From contig PZJY01000011.1 of NCBI GenBank assembly GCA_031472005.1, positions 124,001 through 188,000 of the forward strand: a DNA stretch of 64,000 nt, given 5' to 3'. The notes under the pieces are model-generated. The model searched no databases, had not been told where the DNA came from, and saw nothing but the letters and a program-made list of their open reading frames with translations. Made by a program: the position numbers and the translations under genes. This document shows, piece after piece, positions 49,455 to 60,848 of this stretch (its first letter is position 1; each line of letters starts with the position of its first letter). This stretch comes from Tetracladium setigerum. Lineage: Eukaryota > Ascomycota > Leotiomycetes > Helotiales.

Positions 49455-51477
49455 TCAATAAAATCCCAACGCCCTATTACTCGCCTCCGCCTCCTCCTCG
49501 GCCTCATCATCCCCCTCCAAACGAATCTCATGCCCATCGCCCTCCCTCACCCAATTACTCGCCACACAACTCCCGACCGCCACACAAGCCAACGTCCAAA
49601 ACGAGAGTCCCACAACACCATGATTCAACCCAAAACCATACAACCACCCTCCAAACGCCGGCCCAATCGTTTTCGCCGCGCTGCTCGCCGTCTGACCGAT
49701 TCCGTGAATGGTGCCGAGGACGGTGGGATGCGGACTGCAGTTGTTGATTAGGATTGTTGTGGCGGGTCCGGCGAATGTTTTGCCGATTACTTGGAGGAAG
49801 AGAAGGGCGGGGATGGCGGTCCAGATCAAAGGGCCGGTTTTTTCGGAGGGGGTGGAGTTGTGGAGGGGATTATGGAGAGAAATGGAGCGGCGAAGAAGAC
49901 GAGGGGAAAGCAGTAGAGGAAGATTCGCCAGGAGCGGACGGTACCGATACGGGCGTTGACGATGGGGTAGACGAAGAGTTGAAGGGTAATGCCGATGGAT
50001 CCGAGTATTGCCATGGAGAATCCGATGGAGCGAGGGACCATACCTAGGCCGCCGGTGAAGGCGAGCGGGAAGCGTGGGTTGAATGGGGGATGGCTTGGGT
50101 GAAGCTCGTGGCTGTAGGTGTCGGTGGAGAGGAAGGAGTACCACATGTTGTTGAAGGTGCCGTTGCAGCCTGTGATGAGGGCGTGGCAGATTAGTGTCGC
50201 TACTACATTGTAGGTGAAGATGCGGCGGAATGGGAGTTTGTTCTTGTAGCGTGGTGCTACTCGCTTAGGTGGTTTGGTGGGGGTGAGTAATGGTTCTTCT
50301 TCGTCTGAGAGGGATTGACGGCCTGAGCTTGAGGGCCTCTTTCTCGCGCATCTTCCGAGAACGGAAAGGATCCTGTGGGTGACTTCACGTCCATAGTCGG
50401 TATTGTGACTGTAGGATTCATGTGTCTGTCTCATTGTTAGTATTTAAAACTTGAGGGCTGGCAGTGGTTACCTACCTCATCTAGCCCAAAGAAAACCCAG
50501 AGCCATGCAGCCATCAAGAAAAAAGCGCTCAGAAAGTTTGGAGGCGCATAGGGGTGCTTTTCCAACCATTTGATACCTCCGAACCAGCCTGGATAATTCT
50601 TGGCTGGATCGGCTAATAATCCACCAACAATTGGTCCAATAATAGATCCAATGTTCGAGCACATTGGTAATAGCAAGAAAGCTCGTGACTGGAATCTATT
50701 CAGTTCATTAGCATGGATGAGAACTTTCACACGAGGTGCAACCAAACTCACTTCTTCTCCCGCACGATCTCACTAATCATCGTCCTCATCACCCCCACAT
50801 TTCCGTTGAGAGCACCAGCCATCATTCTGAAGAGCAGAGCTTGCCAAAATGTCGTTGCTAGCCCAAATCCAATGCAGGATATCGTCGTCCCCGAGAGTCC
50901 TATCAGCAAGACTCTTTTTCGGCCCCCTTTATCGGAGGCTCTTCCCCACAGCATTGCTGTACATAATTGAGCTGCAGCAAAACAGCCCTGCATGATACCC
51001 GCCTGAGATGCAATTGTAGCATCCGGGAGGGACTTATCAAAAGATTTGAGTTGAAAGAAGACATACGTCTTTTCATTATGTTAGCAGGAACTTCTGTGAA
51101 TGATTGATGGGCGATGAAAAACAGACCCTCAGTGAAGTCTGAACCAGAGGTTCTGACAGTCTTGCAATTGTTAAGATGGCCAATTGATGCTTGTTTGGTA
51201 GTTGAAGCCAGCCGGGGATCTCCTTCTTCTTTTTGCTGACTGGTATATCGATCTGGAGGGGATCCTCATCATCTCGGATGAAGGATTTTCTCCTCTCTCT
51301 GTCGACCAGAGGTTCAGGTCTCGGGGTGATGTCGGTGCCATTGTAGAGACTTTGCTGTTGGTAGTCGGTGCCGTGGGCCAGTAAGCTTTGGGCCGAGTCT
51401 GTGTCGCTGTCGTCGTAATCGCTGGCTAGAGCATTATCGTCGACTTGAGTATTTGATGAGGAGTTCGAATTTGACAT
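49455..51477 (-). CDS. MFS transporter, YCR023C/ZIFL type, one frame break
   Basis: Exons 51127-51477, 50752-51068, 50476-50695 and 50425-49455. A Ser/Asp-rich cytosolic N-terminus of about 90 residues precedes the first helix (LAILTIARLSEPLVQTSLRT). The MFS loop motif GRASDKGGRKRVLLIG follows, then a helix pair NIGSIIGPIVGGLLADP and a long charged central loop, as in fungal YCR023C-like and plant ZIFL carriers. In exon 4, the frame ends early unless one base is added to the G5 run (plus strand; C5 in the gene) at 49848-49852. With it, the protein continues through helices TAIPALLFLQVIGKTFAG and PTVLGTIHGIGQTASSAAKT to 619 aa. Substrate unknown. The TTG at 51495 is not used; the ATG at 51477 is the start. 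Confidence 0.85.
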
Positions 51478-54400
51478 GTCGTTCGTCGGGGTCAAGTAAA
51501 TATCATGTGACCCCTCTCTTCACCTGAGTGCTGGGTCAAATCAATTCCGCGCAGTCGACTGACTGGCTGGCTGGCTGAAAGAAGGGTGAGCCGGTCGGTC
51601 GGTCGATCGAGAGTTCGTAGGGTGCAGACGCAACTCTGGTCGATTCGCAAGAGGATTGGCCGTTTCTTTGTAGCTCCAGAGGATCGAGGAACGGTTGTTT
51701 GTCGTTCTCGAGAGAGAGACAAAGAGGAAGAAGATGATGGAGGAAAGTGAATCAAAACACCACCACTACCACCACCACCACACACCCTTATCCCCTACCT
51801 GTACCATTCCATACCCTACCTACCGGCGCCGCCACAGAGTTCGCTGAGTCTGGATCGTTGGACCGACCCTGCATCTGTCTCGATGCGACCGGGATCAACT
51901 GGGATCTCGCCCTCGGTGAGATGAAGGCAATATTGGCTCAGCCTCCATAGGCCAGCGCGAGCCGAGAGAGGTGAGAGTATTCAGAACATCACAAATAATG
52001 ACGAGATGTTAAACGGACGGGCTCGCCGTCGGGATAAACTCTGTGTGAGAGAGTAGTAGCGAGGGAATGAGTATTTTCATCTACCCAACCTATTCATAGC
52101 AAATGCGACCTTATTTGATCCGGACGACTAGATGAGCTGAGATGAGATGGGATGGATGGTACAGTACGGTGGTGCGCACTGGCACTCTGCTGCTCCTGTG
52201 CTAGTACGTACAGTGACTGGCTGGCACTACAACTGACTGGCTGGGATTGATTGAACAATGAAGCTACAGGACGGAGTACCTACTACTGGCTGGCTGTAGG
52301 CTGGCTGGCTGGGATTCCGATGGATGGGATGGGAATGGGATTGCGATGAACGGAGTTTGAGATGGAGCCAGCCGGGGAGACGAAACGGAGTTGGAAGCCA
52401 CCACCCCGCCCGATTTCTGGGAAATTCTCACCATGAGAAAATCTCAGAAATGCATGCCTCAAGCAAAAGAGATCAAAGCAACAACAACAGCAACAACGAC
52501 GACGAGAACAACAGACAGCAGCAGCAGCAGCAATGGGATGAGTTGTTCAGCCACCAAGCATAGGGCGGCGATATAAAACATCAACACCAGCATCAACAAC
52601 AACGGCAACAGAATACACCAACGAAACGAGACATCAAACAACAGAAACGGGACCCAATAAATCAATCCTGGAATGGCGATGATCAGTCAGTGATCACACG
52701 CCCTCGCCCGCCGCCATCGACTCTAGACAACTGCCAAGATCCATCGTAACCTTTTTTACATCGTCGGTTTGGAAATTATTGAACAGCCGACTTCTTTGGA
52801 CCATGATCGCCGCCGCCGACAAGAGAAGAAGAGGGTCCCTCACGAGATGACTCGAAGCAAGCAGAACTTTGAGATATTAACCATTAGCCTTCCTTGCCTT
52901 GCCTTGCGTGGCATTCATCATCATTGAGCCTCCCTCATTGCACCCTTTGAAGGACTTTGCCCGTGCTTGGCATGGAGGATGATGATGGCGGGGTTGAAGA
53001 CGACGATGGATACCTTCTTATATACCCATCCATCACTTGCGAGATTGTCTACGTCCCCTTCTCCCTCGAGCAGCTTTCTCTTTCTCCCATTCTTTAGTCT
53101 TGCACGGACGGCAGAAAGGCTTGGATGATGTCCCGAGATGCGATAGTCGTACATCTCGTACTGTACATCATGGCCGCGTGCTTCGCTCGCTCGAAGGAGT
53201 CACGATCATGTGGTGCTTGCTGCTGTCCCATTTATGCAGACCTGCGAAGTCGTCACTGTGGAGAAGTCTTCAAACAGCAAGCATGATACATATGTTTCAT
53301 ACTTTCCAGAAGCATCTCTTTTGTGTATTATTGAGTTCCAGATGGGTCTTATTAGCGTTTTGATTTGTGAGAGTGGTGGGTGGTGTTGTTTGTTTGTTCC
53401 CGAGGGGCAATTGAGCCAACATGAAATTACAACAAGATGTATCTATGGCTAAGCTGCCTGCGATACTATGCTATGCTATGCTGTGGACTTCGAAGCCGTT
53501 CGTTCCATGATTATCTCATGACTCGTCAGATGATGCCTTTTCCTACTCTACCTACTCTGTTTTAAATAGATCTGCAAGTTGCCGTCGTCGTCTCTTCTTG
53601 CTAGCTGGCTGGTGCTGGCTGGCAGTATTCTAGCGGCCGCTTCGACGACCTTCCAAGTCCCAATATTGCCTGCATGAAAACGCTGCCCAACCTCAGTCAC
53701 TTTACTTACTAGTCCTCCTGTACTGTACAGTAAGGAGCTGGCCACGGAGATTTTTATAAATTGTGCATCTCCTTATTCTGCCGTGCTATCGATTGTGTCT
53801 AGCGTCAGGTGCGTGCTGCTGTACAGCATTTTGCGTGCGGGGAGTCTCGCAGATTCACAGGGCTGCTGCTGCTTCTGCTTATTTGGATCTCACGATGGCT
53901 TCTCCCACGACGCTCAGACCTGATCTCTGATCTCGAGGATACAGGCAGAACAAGCTTTTCTCACATATTACCTTACACCGACAATTGCCCATGTTTTAAG
54001 CAAGTTTATCCCCCATCCGTCACCTCATCGACCTCCCAAACAGCCTGAACCGGCCGATGTGGCCACACACGTGACCCCGCATCGGTAGCGTGGTTTACAC
54101 CGCTTCTTCCCAAGCTTCTTCATCCAGAGTGAGGCATCTCCCTCGACAAGCTCATTCGCTCTCATTCGTTGTCTTTTACTCTTTTCTGTTTGCTACTCTC
54201 TTTAGTCTCCTGCCATGCGGCCCCATAGAGAGCGCTCGCACGCGTGCTATGCGGGGCGAGCCGCTTTGTTGTCAAACAACAACTCCACACCGCTCTCACG
54301 TCCATCAATCGCCTTTGCAGCATCTGCGTCTCGAAGAGCGTTGCAGGAACGGCTCCGCTGCGAGGATTCCAATGTCCCTATGACTGTGTGCAGAGAACAT

Positions 54401-54789
54401 GCACGCGAGACAATAGAGGGGTAGGAGTGCCACTTGGCCCTGCGAGATTGCCTGGCTGAGCTTGGATTTGATAGACGTGGCTTTCACCGTCTGTTGTTGG
54501 GAGGTTGGGAGGGAAGGAGGGAGGGTAGTAGGAGAAGGAGATAAATCTCGAGACCTACCCCTCCTTTTTCTCTCTCTCTTCCTTCTGGCAATCACTTTGA
54601 TTCTTTGCTTCTCTGAAATTGGTACTCCTGCTACAACAACAACTACAACTACTCCTGCTCTTTCGCCCTTCATCTCGCTTCAACTTCATCCACACATCAT
54701 ATATCATATACACTTCCTCATTCTTTGTACACAATACACAAAACTCACACACTCTCTTCACCCCACCTTCACTTTTTTACATTTATAAA
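51478..54789. other. Long non-coding stretch with low-complexity repeats
   Basis: 3.3 kb without a supported gene, between divergent starts. It holds CCACCA/CACCAC runs (51750-51785), CTGGCTGG repeats (51550-51590, 52230-52315), GGGATGG repeats (52140-52345) and CAA/CAG repeats (52476-52532). A CT-rich leader precedes the next ATG. ORFs of 80-110 codons near 54090-54790 look like chance in a leader; some could be upstream ORFs. Confidence 0.5.
52476..52532. repeat. CAA/CAG/ACG trinucleotide-rich repeat
   Basis: Interrupted CAA, CAG and ACG triplets followed by five uninterrupted CAG units. In two frames it would encode poly-Gln/Asn or poly-Thr/Ser, but no gene is supported around it. Confidence 0.75.
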
Positions 54790-55893
54790 ATGGCAGCAGC
54801 AGTCATGTCTCCCATGTCCAGCCTCACTCTTGATGGAGGCATCATGGCACCATCTCCCGTCTCGGGAAACAACTCTCGTCACGGCCGCAGTCGTCACGGA
54901 GGAAGTGTTGCCAAGAAGACCCGCGGTCGTGGCTACAGTGTTGCCGAAGACCGTGAGACCACCGTCACCAAAGCTCTCACCTTCGTGATGAAGCGAACTG
55001 TGACTGAGGACGAGGAGCAAGCTGAGGGCGACGAGAAATTGGTTGCCGATGAAGAAGGTTGGGTTGATGTTGACGATATCGTGAGTTTTACCCTTCCTTC
55101 TATATATAGCAGCAAAACTACCCCTCCACCACCTCCCAAACAACAACAAAACAACCACCACATCAACAATTGCTAACATAATTTTTTCTTTCTTTTTTCA
55201 GCTCGCCCACCCTCACATCACCGACCTCGAACTTGCCCTCTCCGAACTCCAAGAATTGGCCACCTCTGCCAAAGCCAAATTCCTCCTCAAATCCGACACC
55301 CCCACCTCCACCGACCCCTCCGACTACGAACTCCGTCTCAAACCCTCCACCGCCCGCCCGGACTCCCCCACATCCTCCAAAGCCGCCGAAAACACCCCCT
55401 CACGACCTCCACCCCGGACCTCCCAGCCCTCATCGTCTACGAAACCTCCTACGCTAACTACCCCCTCATCCTCGCCAGCGGCGGCATCAAGCGCGCCGGC
55501 GGCCAAGCCCAACTCGTCTTCTCCTCCATCCAAGTCCTCGAAGACGGCACCGAAGTCCGCCCCACTTCCGACGCGGATGTTTATATCTACCTGGATCTCA
55601 AATCCGTGCTTGCTGCCAATGATAAGATCAGTTGGGCTAAGACTGAGTCCGGTAGTATTGTCACTGCTGGTGATGCCGTCGGTGTCGTGTCAAAGGATTT
55701 GTGGAAGAAGGTTGTTGCGCGTCGGGCGGATATCGGTGTGCTTTTCGAAGATGGGGAGGTGAGGAAGGAGGTCCCTATTGGATTGAGGGGCAAGGGTGTT
55801 AAGCCCGGTAAGCGAGGTGGCGGAAAGGGAAAGGGGAAGGGACTCAAGGATTTGAAGAGGAGTAGTGAGGATGAGGGGTCTGCTAGTGACTAG
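54790..55893 (+). CDS. Tpt1/KptA-like protein, probable pseudoenzyme, one frame break
   Basis: Exon 1 54790-55080, intron 55081-55201 (GTGAGT donor, TTTTTTCAG acceptor), exon 2 to 55893. The N-terminal half aligns by eye with RNA 2'-phosphotransferase: a helix (KALTFVMKRTV) where Tpt1 has L-S-x-x-L-R-H-G, then EEGWVDVDDILAHPHITDLE and LQELATS. The second half has SYANYPLILASGGIKRAGG and VYIYLDLKSVLA, matching the ADP-ribosyl-transfer half. The catalytic residues look lost: RH of the LRHG helix is KR, there is no RAxQGHS, and the RxHVH segment reads GGQAQLVFS. The C5 run at 55395-55399 must gain one C for the halves to join (327 aa). Basic Gly/Lys tail. Fold call moderate, inactivity inferred. 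Confidence 0.6.
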
Positions 55894-57759
55894 GGACTCT
55901 CTTTATTTTCAGATTTTAGATAATATATACCAAACCTTCTTTTTGTATGAATTTGGCGGTTTTAGGGGGAATTGGGATTACCATTTGGGGTAGTATGGCA
56001 TGGCATGGCATGGAATGGGATGGTATGGGATTTTTGAGAATACCCGGTTTGGATGGACGGGTGTGTGGGCGGGAGTTAGATGCATGGTGGTTTGGTGAGC
56101 TCGTACACACACACAAACATACATACACACACAACTTTTGTAGTATGAAATTCTATTCAAAGGCACATGAAAGTGCTGTTGCTTGCTATATGCAACCGCA
56201 ACCACAACCCACAACCATTCTCCTGCTCCCTTCTACTCATCGTATGTGTGAAAGAAAAGGAAATGAAAAAAGCTTCATCTATCTTTTCTTTTCTTTTCAA
56301 ATGTTCGCTGCAGCACTTCCTTCTATGCTTTTCTCTTCCCACAAGAAAAGACTACTTTCAGACTTTCAGCATACTTCCCTCTTTCCCCCTCCCCCCTCTT
56401 TGTGGTTTTGCCTGATCTCCAACAATCCATCTCTTTTTTTTCCTTTCTTCAAGTTCCTTCGTTGTCATCATTGACTTAAAACTTGACTCACAACTTTTCA
56501 AGGGTACCAGAGAAATGTAGTATCATTTCTGAATCCACTTTACCTCAGCTAAAGCTTACTCTCTCTTCCCTTTTTCTTTTGCATTCTTTTTGCATCGAGC
56601 GTTTGACTCATAATTTCTTTCCTAGGTACGGTAGGTACCTTCAAGATGGATACTTTTACTCTTCTTCCATCATCTCATACATACATGCCCCCTCATGCCT
56701 CACTCAGCCCCTCTGAGAACCCCTCTCTCGCCCCCTCTCTTCTCTCACCCCACTCTCCTATTTGTTTAGGTATCCTCTCTCAGTAATCTTCACCCATATA
56801 CCTTAGTCATCGTACCTCGCACCACCCATCCCTCCCCCTCTCTCCCTTTCCCAACCAACACCATCTGAATCTTCTCATGCAAAAAAACCTCAATCCAGAT
56901 CTCCCTTTCCTGATCTAAGGTTAGTTGGGCGTATGAAAATCCATATATTTATATTTTCCTTTTTTTTCTGATTAGATTGGGAAGGTTTTGTCCATCTAGA
57001 CCGAATAATACAGTTGCTTTCATTTCGCTTACTTATTTATTTACTATATCGATATAATTTTACTCTTATTAAAACCTAGTGAGATCTGAAAAATGAATAA
57101 TCTTACATAAATCCTAAATAAAAGTGCGGCATCAAGACATCCTCCGCAGAGATGGGATTTCTTGGGGGTTTGTGTGTTTTACAAGTGACTGGGCTTGGAG
57201 TTTATTTTCTCTTTGGGTCTCGATATTTTTTATATTGGGACGACAGTGGAGATGATTGCGTATATTAGAGTTTTGGAGAGTATGTTTGCGTTTTGCTGCG
57301 ATTTGCTTTGTCAAGTTCCGAAGTGAGTTAAAAAGGGGTGAGAAAGGGTCGATGATATGTATTATATAGCTAGCGTGGTGGAATTATAAAATATTTCATT
57401 TTCGTCTATCAGTCCATTGCTTTTACTACCCAATAACCATGTATGTATTTATGCTTCTTGGGCAATCAGATCGCAGAAACGGTCGCGGAATTGCTGAAAG
57501 AAAGAGAAAAAGACTCAAAAACACGCATGGAATCGGGTATTCATAAAATGTTGTACAAACCACCAGGAATTGCTAAATGAAAAAGAGAAAAGACTGAAAA
57601 AAAAAAGCACGCAAAGATCGGGTATCATCAACCACTCCACGGCCAGCCAACCAACCCATTTAAACTCCCAAATGCTCCATGCTCGCTTGACCCACGTACC
57701 CGAAACAAACAAAACAAAACAATCCAGCAATCGATTATCCCCCACTCACCCACTACTCA
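55894..57759. other. Intergenic, CT-rich and CA-repeat tracts
   Basis: 3' flanks of two convergent genes. Contains GGCAT/GGGAT short repeats (55995-56030), ACAC tracts (56100-56130) and long pyrimidine stretches (56270-56480, 56700-56860). No gene supported. Confidence 0.55.
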
Positions 57760-59166
57760 CTACCTACCAGTCCACTCCACCGTCTCATCCTCATCCTCAT
57801 CCTCATCATCCTCAAAGTGAACAGCCCTACCTACTCTCCTCTGTCTGAGCGAAGTAGAACCCGTAGAGAGCGTCCGCTGCTTCTTCGCTCCGTGCTGCGC
57901 ACCACCACCTCCTCCTACGCGATTACCACCAACTCGATCATCAACTGGATATCTCGCCCTCTTCATAGCTTGCTGGAAACTATCACCTCTGACTACAGGT
58001 CTCGGTCTTGAGTCCCGACCACCGTTATGGTTGTTGTTGTTGTTGTTGTTGACCATTGAGAATCCTCTCAGTCGCTCTGGAGGGGTGTGAATCTGATAAC
58101 TCGACCTGTTCTGTCGATCACAATGCCCTTGACGCTCATGATCATATGATTGCGAAAGTTTTGTTGGCCAAAAGAGATGGTAACCTGAAGACGTGGGCGT
58201 GACTGTAGGCGTGGATGTTGGTTTTGGTGTTGAAGTTGATGCTGGTATTGCAGTGGGCGTTGGTGTTGATATTGGTATTGAGGTGCGCCTTGCCTTGGCT
58301 GTGGACGTGGAAGTGCAGGCAAGGGAAAATCCTCCGAAGCATAAACCACATCTTCATCCGGATCATGTCTTCCAATATACCTCTCGCCAGCAGCAGCAAG
58401 CACAGAAGGCACAACAACCAAAGGCTCACTATCCTGAAGTCTCCCCTCCAAATGCCTCGCCATCCTGGAAACATCCGCAGAACTCACACCATTATGCGCA
58501 AGCAGCCAAAGACCAGCTTCCCAAGCGCGTCTCTCGACGGGATCAGTGACGAGACTGCGTTTATAATCACGCGTGTGTCGCGCATCCCAGTAGAATAGTA
58601 CGGGAACAGTGATAACTCGTGCGTTGATGGGGTTTACGAGGCAAGTTATGAATTCTTGTCTGCGAGTGCGTCGACCGCCATCACTGAGGATGTGGTTGAG
58701 GAGGCGATCATCTGATTGAGGGACGCGAAAGACCCAGCCAAAGGCGCGGGGGCCGTTGGGTCGGTAGTGGGATACTTTTTTGGCGTCGTAGGGGAGGACG
58801 AAGTGTTGGTTTTGGAGACCGGTGAAGTTGCCGTTGAGGTAGGGGATGCGAATATTGGGGACGCCTATTGTTTGAGAGAGAGGAGGAGATTTTTGGTAAG
58901 CGGTGTAAATTTGGTGGTGAATGGAAGGGGTGGGAATGGGTTTGATATTTGGGGATGTTTTGTGTTCTTACCTTTTTGTTGATGTGGAATATCCAGTTTT
59001 CGAGTAGACCGATGCCGATCGGTCGACTTGAAGGCATCTCGGTATGGAATTTCGCCCAGTTGAGGTGATGGGAGTAGACGAAGACGAACATGTGGCGATC
59101 GTTATCTTCAGTCTGGCGGACCGTAGGTCCTGAGCTGATGAAGCCAGAGATCTGATTGATGCTCAT
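57760..59166 (-). CDS. GGCT-like fold protein with long disordered tail, two frame breaks
   Basis: ATG 59166, exon 1 58972-59166, intron 58865-58971, exon 2 58864-57760. N-terminal order resembles gamma-glutamylcyclotransferase-like proteins: FVFVYSHHLN, then IGIGLLENWIFHINKKG, AFGWVFRVPQSDDRLLNH, VPVLFYWDARHTRDYKRSLV and helix ERRAWEAGLWLLAHNG. In that family the first strand is F-x-Y-G-S and a Glu later acts as base; YS is kept but the Gly is not. A Tyr/Gln/His repeat tract, poly-Asn (GTT repeats on the plus strand) and an Asp/Glu-rich C-terminus follow. One base is missing in the T5 (plus) at 58973-58977 and one in the G4 (plus) at 58082-58085; corrected length 433 aa. Fold assignment is tentative. 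Confidence 0.55.
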
Positions 59167-59566
59167 GATGTCGACCGATGATAAAGCATGCAGAAGTCGA
59201 TTGCAAGCAACGTGTAAAGATCGACAATTGGATGCGAAGGAGCGTCGGAGGTGAAGTGATGCGAATTGAGATCGGCTTGGCGATTTGAGGATATAAATTT
59301 ATGTCACGTGTTACAATAGGTGAAACGAAGACTTGAATCTTACCGAGTGAAGGCTCTCAACTTAGGTAAATAGGTATGTGAGTGAGGAGAGGTGCGATTA
59401 AGGAGCTGTAGTTCCCAGCCAGTACTTTCTGGGGCTTGTGTTACTCCAAAATCCCGTTAAGTTAATCTTGCTCAATTTACAAGACCATTTCATGAAACAA
59501 AACACAGAACGAGACAAACGCAGATACCAAAGAGTGGGCCACCTTTCTACCACTTCCAACCAGGAA
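59167..59566. other. Spacer, nothing recognised
   Basis: Promoter of the GGCT-like gene (a CACGTG box at about 59285) and the 3' flank of the secreted protein candidate. Confidence 0.6.
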
Positions 59567-59961
59567 TTAGGCACAGCTGTTGAGACCTTTAGGATTATGC
59601 TGAGGACCGCATAACTTTATGCCTTTGTTCGGCAGTGCTTTGTGGTAATCCACCATATCTAGGTTCGCGCGTATAAGGCAATGCGTCTTTTCCATCTTCT
59701 TTGCTCCATCACAGGAATTTGCTTTAACCTTTGGCACCTGGTGGCCAAGAAAGTTCTTCAACTGTCTTGCGTACTCTTCAGATGGTACTGCGCGCTGAAG
59801 ATCCTTTGCTCGCTCTCGCCAGTGTGACTTGCTGGCTGGCGTGGAAGAGAAAGTGAATCAAATTTAAACTCATCGGTCTTCTCTTGATATTCTGGAGTAG
59901 TGATTACAAGCACCCCCGAAAGAGTCAAACAAGAGTATATTACGAAGTGCAAGCGTTCCAA
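59567..59961 (-). CDS. Small secreted protein candidate, one frame break
   Basis: ATG at 59961 starts a 67-codon frame with a typical signal peptide: Met-Glu-Arg-Leu, then a hydrophobic core at residues 5-20 (HFVIYSCLTLSGVLVIT). The frame stops at 59761-59759. Adding one base at the A2 (plus strand) 59760-59761 lets it continue into a frame that stays open to 59567, giving about 131 aa. The mature part is Lys/His rich with four Cys (near the NSC, THC, LCG and NSC segments), which could form two disulfides. It looks like a fungal effector-type or RNase-fold small secreted protein, but no family is recognised. The uncorrected version would be a 67-aa secreted peptide. Confidence 0.45.
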
Positions 59962-60848
59962 TATGTCTCGAGTGAGCTGCTTGGACGCAATAAAATCCTT
60001 GTTCGAGCCAAGTCTAGGACCTAAAACCTAATTCCAACTTGGAAGCAAAGTTTGGAAGCGAACAGTTTCCATGAGAAAGGTCTCTGTGCTATTCTAGCAG
60101 AACAGGGCAATTTCTCGTTTCTCCCAGTGATGTGGTTTTCCCAGGCAACAGAATTCGAAGAGCAAGCAATCAATTCTAATCAGACATACTATTGCACAGT
60201 GGCAGCCCACTTGGACAAAGATGACGACAATCGCTGGGACTGTCGTCGAGATACATCTTGCACAACCGGAGTAAAGAAGTAAGGAGCTGACCGATGATGT
60301 CTGTCCGAGCTGGCAAATGACCGGCGTTCCCAGACATACGAAAGGAGTTTGTTTCCGAGCGTAATTGTAAGCATGCCTGGGCAAAGGCTTATTCGTCAGC
60401 GAGGTACGAGGTGTGACGAGGCTTGCCGCGACAACAACACCATGCCTTTGCCCAACTAGAGCGCAAAATATTTCCAATCGTCTTGCGCGTACAGCATATT
60501 TTTGCTATCTGGAAATGATGGGGATATTTTTCTTTCTTCATCATGGTTGGCAAGTATATATATACATGTATATATGCTCGTACGGGCTTTTGTCCCTTTT
60601 CCACCATCCTTACATACACCCATGCACATTCTGACATGATCGACAGCAGCGCGCTTCAGTTCCCACTTCAAATCCATCTTGAAGCCCGCACCCCACTTCC
60701 TTCAATCGCAATTGCTTTCTTTTGCCAGCGATAATTCTTACCATAAAGTCATCGCATATCCCCTCCTTGTTGTCTGCGACAAATGCTGCATATTCCTATC
60801 TAGCCTCTCTATTTCTCTCACTCTTTTGCGCAAAGAACATAGATCCCC
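59962..60848. other. Divergent spacer, nothing firm
   Basis: An ORF at 60052-60282 (+) and an overlapping antisense ORF at 60094-60477 lack motifs and were not accepted. TATATA-rich stretch at 60555-60575. CT-rich leader before the next gene. Confidence 0.5.

Noticed and set aside
51747..51950. 67-codon ORF starting with a poly-Thr run
   Set aside because: The opening is translation of a CCA/ACC repeat and the remainder shows no conserved feature.
54090..54788. ORFs of 70-108 codons before the Tpt1-like gene
   Set aside because: They lie in a CT-rich leader in several frames; at most upstream ORFs, not independent genes.
60052..60282. 76-codon plus-strand ORF with Cys and an acidic stretch
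   Set aside because: No signal peptide, no partner exon and an equally long antisense ORF overlaps it; not distinguishable from chance.
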